A DNA stretch of 64,000 nt, taken from Neptunomonas sp. (GTDB taxonomy: Bacteria > Pseudomonadota > Gammaproteobacteria > Pseudomonadales > Balneatricaceae). The notes under the pieces were generated by a model. That model was not told where the DNA came from. It saw nothing but the letters and a program-made list of their open reading frames with translations, and made no database searches. Made by a program: the position numbers and the translations under genes. The stretch covers positions 1 to 64,000 of the forward strand of contig NZ_JADGEV010000019.1 in NCBI RefSeq assembly GCF_016744175.1, written 5' to 3'. Shown here piece after piece: positions 32,591 to 40,750 of the stretch; position 1 is the stretch's first letter, and each line of letters begins with the position of its first letter.

Positions 32591-33837
32591 TGGGCAAACT
32601 CTACAACGCTATATTTTCTGCAGGTGTTGCCTTCGTTTTGGCATGCTTGATGATTGGTGTAAAACTAAACACTGATGGCACCACACTACAAGTCACAGGC
32701 GCATCTACTGAGCAATGGGCTTGGATTATTGGCGGTATCGCCTTGGTTTTCTTCTCGCAGATTTTCGCTGACCAAATCGATACTGCTTTTGGTAAAATCC
32801 CAAAACCTACAGTAAGTCACTTTTTGCCAGAAGGCGATAAAATGGCGCAACTAAAACCTTGGCTAATGGCTGGCGTTTTTGTTTGCATGGTTATTTGGCC
32901 TTTCATGGTTTCACGTGGATCTGTAGATTTAGCAACACTTGCTCTTATCTATATCATGCTGGGCTTAGGGCTTAATATTGTTGTTGGTTTAGCTGGGTTG
33001 CTTGACCTTGGCTACGTAGCTTTTTATGCGGTAGGTGCCTACACCTATGCACTACTGTCGCAATACTTCGATATGTCTTTTTGGATATGCTTGCCAATAT
33101 CTGCCGGTATGGCAGCACTCTTTGGCTTTATCTTAGGCTTCCCGGTCCTACGGTTACGCGGTGACTACCTTGCCATTGTGACCTTAGGGTTTGGTGAAAT
33201 CATCCGCATATTACTAAACAACTGGACCGCAGTTACTGGTGGCCCCAATGGCATCTCTGGTATCGATAAGCCTGCACTATTCGGCTTAGAGTTCACACGT
33301 CGATCTAAAGACGGTGCTACACTCTTTCATGAGTATTTCGGCATAGACTATTCCAGTTCATATAAAGTTATCTTCCTTTACCTAATAGCTGTTGTGCTAG
33401 TGGCATTTGTCATTTTCGTTATTAACCGTCTTATGCGTATGCCTATTGGCCGTGCATGGGAAGCATTACGAGAAGATGAAATAGCCTGTCGCTCTCTTGG
33501 ATTGAACCGTACCGCCATCAAACTATCAGCCTTTACTATTGGTGCATCAACCGCTGGTTTTGCAGGCTCATTCTTTGCCGCAAGACAAGGTTTTATCAGC
33601 CCAGAATCTTTCACCTTTATCGAATCGGCCATCATTTTGGCGATTGTAGTTCTCGGTGGTATGGGTTCTCAGATAGGCGTCATTCTGGCGGCTATCATTA
33701 TGACAATACTCCCTGAATTGGCGCGTGAGTTTTCTGAATATCGCATGCTGTTGTTCGGACTAACAATGGTTCTGATGATGCGCTGGCGCCCACAAGGTCT
33801 AGTGCCCATGAAACGCCCTGTTCTGGAGTTAAAATAA
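32590..33837 (+). CDS. livM: Branched-chain amino acid ABC transporter, permease LivM
   Basis: 415 residues. The first 120 or so form the extra N-terminal region typical of gammaproteobacterial LivM, followed by the permease core ([20 protein letters not shown], then [19 protein letters not shown]). The cytoplasmic coupling loop is [21 protein letters not shown]. It starts within the livH stop and its own stop overlaps livG in the same TAATG manner, so all four liv genes after the hairpin are tightly coupled. Confidence 0.95.
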   Translation: MGKLYNAIFSAGVAFVLACLMIGVKLNTDGTTLQVTGASTEQWAWIIGGIALVFFSQIFADQIDTAFGKIPKPTVSHFLPEGDKMAQLKPWLMAGVFVCMVIWPFMVSRGSVDLATLALIYIMLGLGLNIVVGLAGLLDLGYVAFYAVGAYTYALLSQYFDMSFWICLPISAGMAALFGFILGFPVLRLRGDYLAIVTLGFGEIIRILLNNWTAVTGGPNGISGIDKPALFGLEFTRRSKDGATLFHEYFGIDYSSSYKVIFLYLIAVVLVAFVIFVINRLMRMPIGRAWEALREDEIACRSLGLNRTAIKLSAFTIGASTAGFAGSFFAARQGFISPESFTFIESAIILAIVVLGGMGSQIGVILAAIIMTILPELAREFSEYRMLLFGLTMVLMMRWRPQGLVPMKRPVLELK

Positions 33838-34604
33838 TGAGTCAGTTATTACTCGATGTTAACGGGCTAACCATGCAGTTTGGCGGACTGGTAGCGGTAA
33901 ACAAAGTTAACTTAACCGTGAAAAATCGCCAGATTGTTTCTGTTATTGGTCCCAATGGTGCCGGTAAAACTACAGTCTTTAACTGCTTGTCTGGTTTCTA
34001 TATTCCAACCGCGGGCAGCGTCATGTTCAAGGGTAAAGAAATTGCCGGGATGAAAGATTTTCAAATCTCTCGTCAAGGCTTAGTACGTACTTTTCAGCAC
34101 GTTCGCTTGTTCTCGAACATGACCGTTATTGAAAATATGCTAGTCGCACAGCATCGCCATTTAAATACAGGCTTATTAGCCGGACTATTTAAGACACCGT
34201 CATACCGCCGCCTAGAACAAGAAGCGATGGACCGCGCTATTTTCTGGCTAAAAGAGGTCGACCTACTCGACTCAGCCAACCGCGAATCGGGTAATCTTTC
34301 ATACGGCCAGCAAAGGCGCTTAGAGATTGCCCGCTGCATGGTGACTCAACCCGAACTATTGATGCTGGACGAGCCTGCAGCAGGTCTTAACCCGAATGAA
34401 ACCAAGGAGCTTGATGAGCTCATCATTAAACTACGTGATGAGCATGAAATATCTATCCTGTTGATCGAACACGATATGGGTTTAGTTATGGGTATTTCTG
34501 ATCATATTTATGTGATTGCACAAGGAACACCTCTGGCCGACGGTAATGCCGACGATATCAAGAATAATCCTGATGTAATCAAAGCCTACCTTGGGGAGTC
34601 GTAA
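33837..34604 (+). CDS. livG: Branched-chain amino acid ABC transporter, ATPase LivG
   Basis: 255 residues. Walker A is GPNGAGKTTVFN, the Q-loop region is RTFQHVRLF, the ABC signature is LSYGQQRRLEIAR and Walker B is LLMLDEPAAGLNP. The H-loop is LLIEHDMGLV. The long insertion after the Q-loop (LVAQHRHLNTGLLAGLF) is typical of LivG. It couples ATP hydrolysis to LivHM. Confidence 0.96.
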   Translation: MSQLLLDVNGLTMQFGGLVAVNKVNLTVKNRQIVSVIGPNGAGKTTVFNCLSGFYIPTAGSVMFKGKEIAGMKDFQISRQGLVRTFQHVRLFSNMTVIENMLVAQHRHLNTGLLAGLFKTPSYRRLEQEAMDRAIFWLKEVDLLDSANRESGNLSYGQQRRLEIARCMVTQPELLMLDEPAAGLNPNETKELDELIIKLRDEHEISILLIEHDMGLVMGISDHIYVIAQGTPLADGNADDIKNNPDVIKAYLGES

Positions 34605-34605
34605 G

Positions 34606-35307
34606 ATGCTGAAACTGGAAAATGTAAATACTCATTACGGAAAGATTCAAGCATTGCACGATATCTCAATCGACGTTAATACTGGTGAAATCGTCACCCT
34701 TATCGGCGCAAATGGAGCAGGAAAAACCACTCTGATGATGACCATCTGTGGCGATCCTCGCTCTTCATCCGGAAAAATATTTTTCGACGGCGACGAGATT
34801 TCTTCAGTAAACACGCCTGAAATCATGCGGAAAGGGTTAGCTGTTGTTCCTGAAGGACGGCGCGTTTTTTCTCGCCTAACCGTGCAAGAAAACTTGCATA
34901 TGGGTGCTTACTTTCGCACGAACGCAGAGTATGAAGAAAGCCTAGCGCATGTACTAGAACTGTTCCCTCGCTTAGAGGAGCGCATCAGCCAACGCGCTGG
35001 TACTATGTCCGGTGGCGAACAGCAAATGCTAGCTATTGGACGCGCTATGATGAGCCGCCCTAGGATGATCTTACTGGATGAACCATCACTGGGATTGGCT
35101 CCGATCATCATTCAGCAGATTTTCTCTATTATTGAGAAACTACGCGATGAAGGTGTCACGATCTTTTTGGTGGAACAAAATGCAAACCAAGCGCTACGTA
35201 TTGCTGATAGAGGTTACGTGATGGAAAATGGCCGCGTTGTTCTCAGCGATAGTGGAGATGCTTTGCTGACCAACCCCGAAGTTCGTAAAGCTTACCTCGG
35301 CGGCTAA
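34606..35307 (+). CDS. livF: Branched-chain amino acid ABC transporter, ATPase LivF
   Basis: 233 residues from the ATG at 34606 (MLKLENVNTHYGKIQAL), one base after the livG stop; an earlier in-frame start would overlap livG. Walker A is GANGAGKTTLMM, the signature is MSGGEQQMLAIGRAM, and Walker B is MILLDEPSLGLAP. It pairs with LivG in the transporter. A strong terminator follows, closing the liv operon. Confidence 0.95.
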   Translation: MLKLENVNTHYGKIQALHDISIDVNTGEIVTLIGANGAGKTTLMMTICGDPRSSSGKIFFDGDEISSVNTPEIMRKGLAVVPEGRRVFSRLTVQENLHMGAYFRTNAEYEESLAHVLELFPRLEERISQRAGTMSGGEQQMLAIGRAMMSRPRMILLDEPSLGLAPIIIQQIFSIIEKLRDEGVTIFLVEQNANQALRIADRGYVMENGRVVLSDSGDALLTNPEVRKAYLGG

Positions 35308-35330
35308 CAACCTCGTGTATTTATAGTAAA

Positions 35331-35365
35331 AGCCACTCGCTACTTATGTAACGAGTGGCTTTTTT
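35331..35365 (+). terminator. Terminator of the liv operon
   Basis: Stem AGCCACTCG / CGAGTGGCT with a 12-base loop, followed by a T-run. It lies 24 bases after the livF stop. Confidence 0.88.
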
Positions 35366-35454
35366 ATTTTTACTGTCAATTCCACCTGCACACTCTCAAA
35401 CCTTGTCTATAATGATTTCTATAAAATTTTGTAAGCTAACGCAGGAATACTGGT

Positions 35455-36381
35455 ATGTCTCAATTTCGATTAGTCACCCGTAGCGACTTTGATGGTCTAG
35501 TGTGCGCAATTTTACTTAAACATCTCGACCTCATAAGCGACATCACATTTGTTCATCCAAAAGATATGCAAGATGGAACAATCAATATATCGCCCAACGA
35601 TATCACTACGAACTTGCCTTACGTTGCAGGCGCCCATTTAGTCTTTGACCACCACCTCTCTGAAACACTGCGTAATAAAGGCGACCGGTCTAATCATATT
35701 ATTGACGCTGACGCGCCTTCTGCCGCTCGCGTTGTATGGAAGCATTACGGTGGGAATGAAGCTTTCCCTGCTGAGTGGAAAAGCATGATGACAGCAGTGG
35801 ATAAAGGAGACTCTGCCCAATACAACCAGGAAGAGGTATTAAATCCAAAACGCTGGGAACTACTTAACTTCATAATGGATGCGCGAACAGGCCTAGGTCG
35901 TTTCCATGATTTTAGAATTTCTAATTACAATCTAATGATGGATTTGATTGATTACGGCAAAGATCATTCTATTAACGATATTCTCTTACTGCCCGATGTA
36001 AAAGAGCGAGTTGATCTTTACTTTGAGCAAGAGAAAAAATTCAAAGACCAAATCAGTCGCTGTACAACGATTCATGGTAATTTAGCTGTATTAGACTTAC
36101 GAAACGAAGAAGTAATTTACGCGGGTAACCGCTTTGTCATTTATGCAATGTACCCACAGTGCAATATTTCTATCCATGTATTATGGGGCCTTAAGCAGCA
36201 AAACACTGTTTTTGCTACCGGGAAATCTATCTTTGACCGCGCATCAAAAACAAACGTTGGTGAACTAATGCTCACGTATAATGGTGGTGGACATCAAGCT
36301 GCTGGCACATGCCAAGTAGACAATGACAAAGCTGAAGAAACATTACTAAAACTAATTGCACAAATTAACGCTGATGGATAA
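35455..36381 (+). CDS. DHH/DHHA1-family phosphoesterase
   Basis: 308 residues. The DHH domain has RSDFDGLVCAIL near residue 10 and the triad FDHHLSE near residue 65. The C-terminal DHHA1 block is GGGHQAAGTCQV near residue 277. The family includes exopolyphosphatases, nanoRNases and cyclic-dinucleotide phosphodiesterases; I cannot choose between them. It lies 13 bases upstream of pilU and may be co-transcribed with it, which makes a nucleotide-signalling role in twitching motility possible but unproven. Confidence 0.85.
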   Translation: MSQFRLVTRSDFDGLVCAILLKHLDLISDITFVHPKDMQDGTINISPNDITTNLPYVAGAHLVFDHHLSETLRNKGDRSNHIIDADAPSAARVVWKHYGGNEAFPAEWKSMMTAVDKGDSAQYNQEEVLNPKRWELLNFIMDARTGLGRFHDFRISNYNLMMDLIDYGKDHSINDILLLPDVKERVDLYFEQEKKFKDQISRCTTIHGNLAVLDLRNEEVIYAGNRFVIYAMYPQCNISIHVLWGLKQQNTVFATGKSIFDRASKTNVGELMLTYNGGGHQAAGTCQVDNDKAEETLLKLIAQINADG

Positions 36382-36394
36382 ATAGGACTACCAA

Positions 36395-37561
36395 ATGGAT
36401 TTTTATGATTGTCTACGCCTGTTAGCAGCGAAAGATGGCTCTGACCTTTACTTATCAACAGGAGCCCCTCCATGCGGGAAGTTCCAAGGGATTCTCAAGC
36501 CATTAAGCAAGACAGCGCTACAGCCTGGAGAAATTGAAAAAATCGCATTACAGGTGATGGACCCTGAACAGCAGCAAGCTTTTCAACACGATTTAGAGAT
36601 GAATCTCGCCATATCAGTCGATAAGTCTGGCCGTTTTCGACTTAATATTTTCAAACAGCGTAACGATGTAGCTATCGTTGCGCGAAATATAAAAACAGAT
36701 ATTCCGCGCATGGAAGATCTTGGCCTCCCTGATGTGCTTAAAGATGTCATTATGGCCAAACGTGGTTTAGTACTTTTTGTAGGGGGAACTGGTTCAGGGA
36801 AGTCGACTTCCCTTGCTGCGTTGATTGATCACAGAAATAGTAATAGTGGCGGCCATATCATTACAATTGAAGACCCTATTGAGTTCGTCCACCACCACAA
36901 AAAGTCCATTGTTAATCAGCGTGAAGTGGGTGTTGATACACGCAGCTTTCATAATGCATTAATCAACACGTTGCGCCAGGCTCCTGATGTTATTCTTATT
37001 GGAGAAGTCCGTGATAAAGAAACAATGGAACACTGCTTAGCCTTTGCTGAAACCGGCCATTTAGCTATCTCTACACTGCACGCAAATAATGCGAACCAGG
37101 CGTTTGATCGAATTATTAACTTCTTTCCTGAAGAAAAACGTCATCAACTCCTCACTGACCTTTCACTGAATGTTCGCGCTATTGTTTCGCAACGACTTGT
37201 CCACACTATAGACGGTAAACGTGCGGCTGCTATTGAAATACTTCTCGGCACTTCAACCATTAAAGAATTAATCTTTAAAGGAGACATTGATGGTATCAAG
37301 GAAATCATGGCTAAATCCGAAGCGTTGGGCATGCAAACTTTTGATTCAGCATTGTTCAAGCTAGCCAGAGATGGAAAGATTAGTGAAGAAGAAGCGATTA
37401 AAAATGCTGATTCCGCCAACAACCTTCGTTTGAAGTTCAAACTGAGTGAAGAGGGAAGTAGCAGTAGCGGCGGTGGGTTAAACTTCAGCTTAGAAGAGGA
37501 TAAAGTTGAAGAAAAAGAAGCAGATGACGATGAAGAACACAAAGGCCAAACAGTTTTCTAG
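36395..37561 (+). CDS. pilU: Type IV pilus retraction-associated ATPase PilU
   Basis: 388 residues of the PilT/PilU secretion-ATPase family. Walker A is GGTGSGKSTSL near residue 128, the Asp box includes IIGEVRDKETM in the form LIGEVRDKETM, and the His box is AISTLHANNANQAF. The acidic C-terminal tail (VEEKEADDDEEHKG) and length favour PilU over PilT. PilU assists PilT in pilus retraction at the cytoplasmic base. In Pseudomonas pilT lies directly upstream; here that place is held by a DHH phosphoesterase, so pilT must be elsewhere. Confidence 0.92.
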   Translation: MDFYDCLRLLAAKDGSDLYLSTGAPPCGKFQGILKPLSKTALQPGEIEKIALQVMDPEQQQAFQHDLEMNLAISVDKSGRFRLNIFKQRNDVAIVARNIKTDIPRMEDLGLPDVLKDVIMAKRGLVLFVGGTGSGKSTSLAALIDHRNSNSGGHIITIEDPIEFVHHHKKSIVNQREVGVDTRSFHNALINTLRQAPDVILIGEVRDKETMEHCLAFAETGHLAISTLHANNANQAFDRIINFFPEEKRHQLLTDLSLNVRAIVSQRLVHTIDGKRAAAIEILLGTSTIKELIFKGDIDGIKEIMAKSEALGMQTFDSALFKLARDGKISEEEAIKNADSANNLRLKFKLSEEGSSSSGGGLNFSLEEDKVEEKEADDDEEHKGQTVF

Positions 37562-37629
37562 TTTATCCTGTAGACTTCATCTCAATTATTACTGTCTAGC
37601 GGCGCAGGCTTAAGGTTTTACAACTTAAT

Positions 37630-38040
37630 ATGAACGATATCATTGATGAACTTCGTGAATTAAACGAAGACCGTTTCAACTCTGTTCGTCTTCCAACAGA
37701 AGATGAACTCGTTGAACTGGAAGAAGAGATTCTTATCTCTATCCCCTCCGATCTGAAAGAGTTTTTATTAGAAGCTAGCGACGTAGTTGTTGGCTCTATT
37801 TCACTCGTAACAGCAACGGAGCCCCATGCTCATACCCATTTACCAGAACTAACCGCAACTGCATGGTCTTTAGGCTTGCCGAGAGAGCTTATCCCGTTTT
37901 GCGAAGCCAATGGAGGTTATTACTTCATAGAGCAAGATGGCAATATCGGTTTCTGGTCATCTGAAGAAGAGGCCAGCGAAGAGCAGTGGGATAATCTATG
38001 GGATTGGGTTAGCGATATATGGATGAACAGGTCACATTAA
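37630..38040 (+). CDS. SMI1/KNR4-family protein
   Basis: 136 acidic residues with the SMI1/KNR4 pattern: LVELEEEILISIPSDLKEFL near the start, GLPRELIPFCEANGGYYFIE in the middle and WDNLWDWVSDIW at the end. In bacteria, many SMI1/KNR4 proteins are immunity proteins against contact-dependent or polymorphic toxins, while others are housekeeping regulators. No toxin gene is nearby, so an immunity role is not supported. It follows pilU by 68 bases. Confidence 0.83.
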   Translation: MNDIIDELRELNEDRFNSVRLPTEDELVELEEEILISIPSDLKEFLLEASDVVVGSISLVTATEPHAHTHLPELTATAWSLGLPRELIPFCEANGGYYFIEQDGNIGFWSSEEEASEEQWDNLWDWVSDIWMNRSH

Positions 38041-38159
38041 GCTATGAGCGAATAATTGTTATCTACTCTGATCAATGATGCCCTTTTTTATATATCAATG
38101 TATCCACCGCAATTAACAACGTTTCAACATAATAATCTTTATCACACAGTATAGTTGCT

Positions 38160-39050
38160 TTAGTAAGCCTCTATACCGTGTTTTAACAGCAAACGTGGCA
38201 ATACATCATCAAGATTCATTATATCGCCCTCGTGCAACTCTATGAGTGTCAGTCCATACTTTGAGTATATCTGCAGCTTTTGTTGTTTGATTTTCTGGTA
38301 TCCTAGGTCCCCTTCATGCCCCCAAAGCTCAACATAGATTTTACCTGCAGGGATATAAAAAGTACTGTATTCATCCTCTTCAACCGGCAAATGACGCTCA
38401 TAAGCATGGACTATACCTGCTAAATATAGCCAATTATCAACCAGCACTTCAGGTTTAGATCGAAGCTGATGTCCATCCAGGGCACGATAGTTGGCAGGAA
38501 ACTTCTTTCTAAAAGCGGCAGCTTCTCCGCTCATTGACTCGTTTAACCCTAATGCCTGCCCAAGATTTCCTTTTAACGCTTTTAAGGAACGCTGGAATGA
38601 AAGGTTGCTTATAAAAGCAGATGGCCATAGCACATAAGGGATACCTGTTTTGAGACTCTCTTTTTGAATACCCCCTAAGGCTCTTCCCTGCTCGGTAAGT
38701 TGCCAACCTTTACGATGGCGGTTCACCCAACCCAACTCAGAAAACAACGCGTTAACTTGTCTTGCCGATAATTCAACTTTTTGCCCTATGTTAGCAGCAC
38801 TGTGCAGGTCTTCTTTTTCATACGCAATTATTGCTACTTCACCCTCAATGTTTAACTGGGGTGGCCAGATAATATAAGACCCAAATTTATCGCTTTGTTT
38901 TACTTCACCACCTTGTTCCCTGCCACTTGGCGTTAGCTCCCAGCTTTTCTCTAAACGCACAATCCACCCAGCAGCTTCCAATTGCACAAACATCGATTTA
39001 CTCGATATAGAGCGCAATTTTGATAGCGCTGTAGTTGATACTTTATCCAT
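38160..39050 (-). CDS. Uncharacterised protein: two winged-helix-like modules and a nuclease-like C-terminus
   Basis: 296 residues from the ATG at 39050 (AGGG upstream); a 17-residue upstream extension is possible. I do not recognise a named family. Two similar modules cover about 1-150: each has a helical stretch, then W-LT--GR--GG, then Y-(I/L)WP (LTPSGREQGGEVKQSD / YIIWPP; LTEQGRALGGIQKESL / YVLWPS). The C-terminal 110 residues resemble a VSR/PD-(D/E)XK fold: KPEVLVDNWLY, TFYIPAGKIYVELWGHEGD, YQKIKQQKLQIYSKYG, LTLIELHEGD. The position often occupied by the metal-binding Asp appears as Thr. It diverges from the sigma-54 activator. Confidence 0.6.
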   Translation of the reverse strand: MDKVSTTALSKLRSISSKSMFVQLEAAGWIVRLEKSWELTPSGREQGGEVKQSDKFGSYIIWPPQLNIEGEVAIIAYEKEDLHSAANIGQKVELSARQVNALFSELGWVNRHRKGWQLTEQGRALGGIQKESLKTGIPYVLWPSAFISNLSFQRSLKALKGNLGQALGLNESMSGEAAAFRKKFPANYRALDGHQLRSKPEVLVDNWLYLAGIVHAYERHLPVEEDEYSTFYIPAGKIYVELWGHEGDLGYQKIKQQKLQIYSKYGLTLIELHEGDIMNLDDVLPRLLLKHGIEAY

Positions 39051-39181
39051 GAAACATGCCCTAAAAGACGATTGATTAGCAGTATAATATAAAGCCAGCA
39101 CTTGTGTTTCGTGCTACATATGAGTAAAAATTTAATGATCTAACTCGAACATTTAATGCATAAGTAGCAAGGGATGCACCA

Positions 39182-40579
39182 TTGATCAAACATAAAGCTG
39201 AGCAACATATCTGCCTTGATGAGTTACTGAGCGGGCAAACCAGCAAACAACATCCCTTTGAGCTACTCTCAAGTCTCTGTGAAGGTGCTATTGCCGTAGA
39301 TTCTGATTGTCGTATTATCTGGATGAGCCCTAAGTACCGACAACTCATTAATATATCTGAAAACAAAGAACTTATCGGCACCCCTATTGAAGACTTACTT
39401 CCCAATACACAACTACCCAGAGTATTAAAAAGCGGAAAACCCACCTTTGTCGACCTCATGCAAATAAACAGTCGCTGGTGTGTCGTCACCCGCATGCCAT
39501 TAAAAGATAATGATGGCACGGTAATGGGCGCTATTGGTTTTATTTTTTACACTGATTTAGAAAGCCTAAGACCATTATTTGATAAATTTGCTCGCCTTAA
39601 ACGACAACTAGAACAACAAAAACTGATTCGCCCTTCTCGCTACGCACTTGATGATTTGATTGGTCAGTCCTCCATTATCCAACAATTAAAGAGACAAGCA
39701 CGTAGAGCTGCACTGTTAGACACAACAGTACTTCTTCTTGGCGAAACAGGAACAGGTAAAGAGTTACTTGCCCAAGGCATTCACCATGCATCTCAACGTA
39801 ACGGGGGCCCATTTGTTGGCATCAACATGGCAGCTCTCCCTGAGTCCTTAGTCGAGGCAGAACTGTTTGGCGCCGCACCTGGTGCCTATACGGGCATTGA
39901 TAAAAGTGGACGAAAAGGCAAAATACAACTCGCCAATGGCGGCACCCTATTTTTAGATGAAATTGCTGAAATACCCCTAACGATGCAAGCAAAATTACTT
40001 CGAGTCTTGCAAGAAAGGGAGGTAGAGGCACTGGGATCAAATCGCTTAGAACAAGTCGATGTGCGTATCATTGCAGCAACCTCAGGGAACCTCAAACAGC
40101 TGGTCGATGAGGGGAAATTTCGTGCTGATCTTTATTACCGCCTAAACGTGCTACCTATTCGTTTAGCCCCATTACGAGAGCGAAGAGAAGATATCCCATT
40201 ACTGTGTTCTCATATTTTAAAAAATATTCATCAACAAGCACAGCTCCCTGCACTCGCATTAGCTGAATCAACTCTGCAATGGCTACTTCAATACAGCTGG
40301 CCCGGAAACGTTCGAGAACTTCATAATCGCTTAGAACGAGGCTGTGTTATGGCAGAAGGCATCGCTATTGAACCTGAGGACTTAGGTGCATTTGATGACC
40401 TTCCTTGTGTAAACCCGAACACCTTATCTCCTAGCTTGCCCGACACACGATTAAAAGCAGAGCAAAGTGCATTGAAACACGCGCTTCGACAAACAGGCGG
40501 AAACAAAAGTAGCGCCGCTAAACTGTTAGGTATTTCTAGAGCAACATTATATGAGCGTTTAAAAAAGTGTCAGGACTAA
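39182..40579 (+). CDS. Sigma-54-dependent transcriptional activator with PAS sensor domain
   Basis: 465 residues, starting at TTG (39182), the only start that fits the AAGGGA site 8 bases upstream; the nearby ATG at 39173 runs into a stop. Residues 20-130 are a PAS-like sensor (EGAIAVDSDCRIIWMSPKYR). The AAA+ domain has Walker A GETGTGKE near 185, the sigma-54 loop as GAYTGI instead of GAFTGA near 234, and Walker B GTLFLDEIAEI. The C-terminus is a Fis-type helix-turn-helix (NKSSAAKLLGISRATLYERL). It probably activates the sigma-54 promoter 115 bases downstream of its own stop, in front of the CoA-transferase gene. Confidence 0.92.
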   Translation: MIKHKAEQHICLDELLSGQTSKQHPFELLSSLCEGAIAVDSDCRIIWMSPKYRQLINISENKELIGTPIEDLLPNTQLPRVLKSGKPTFVDLMQINSRWCVVTRMPLKDNDGTVMGAIGFIFYTDLESLRPLFDKFARLKRQLEQQKLIRPSRYALDDLIGQSSIIQQLKRQARRAALLDTTVLLLGETGTGKELLAQGIHHASQRNGGPFVGINMAALPESLVEAELFGAAPGAYTGIDKSGRKGKIQLANGGTLFLDEIAEIPLTMQAKLLRVLQEREVEALGSNRLEQVDVRIIAATSGNLKQLVDEGKFRADLYYRLNVLPIRLAPLRERREDIPLLCSHILKNIHQQAQLPALALAESTLQWLLQYSWPGNVRELHNRLERGCVMAEGIAIEPEDLGAFDDLPCVNPNTLSPSLPDTRLKAEQSALKHALRQTGGNKSSAAKLLGISRATLYERLKKCQD

Positions 40580-40602
40580 TAGCCAAAGCACAAACAAACC
40601 AT

Positions 40603-40640
40603 ACACTAGTGTCTATAAAACCATACACCATGTCGCATGG
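40603..40640 (+). promoter_or_regulatory. Candidate activator-binding sites (enhancer) for the sigma-54 promoter
   Basis: Two palindromes lie 54-92 bases upstream of the -24 element: ACACTAGTGT (40603-40612) and CCATG-TCG-CATGG (40628-40640). This is the usual distance for enhancer sites of sigma-54 activators. That they bind the adjacent activator is inferred. Confidence 0.45.
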
Positions 40641-40693
40641 CACACTCCACCAAAAACAATATAACAAATTGATTTTAATCAAAAAAATATGAC

Positions 40694-40708
40694 TGGCTTA
40701 TCTTTTGC
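40694..40708 (+). promoter_or_regulatory. Sigma-54 promoter of the CoA-transferase gene
   Basis: TGGC (40694-40697) and TTGC (40705-40708) with exactly the sigma-54 spacing (GG-N10-GC). The element is 42 bases before the start codon and lies directly after the sigma-54 activator gene. Confidence 0.82.
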
Positions 40709-40750
40709 TATAGCTAAAAGAACAATAACAACTAACTTGTAGGTAATAGC

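Noticed and set aside
37630-38040. SMI1/KNR4 protein as a toxin-immunity gene
   Set aside because: There is no toxin gene or secretion cluster next to it; the neighbour is pilU.
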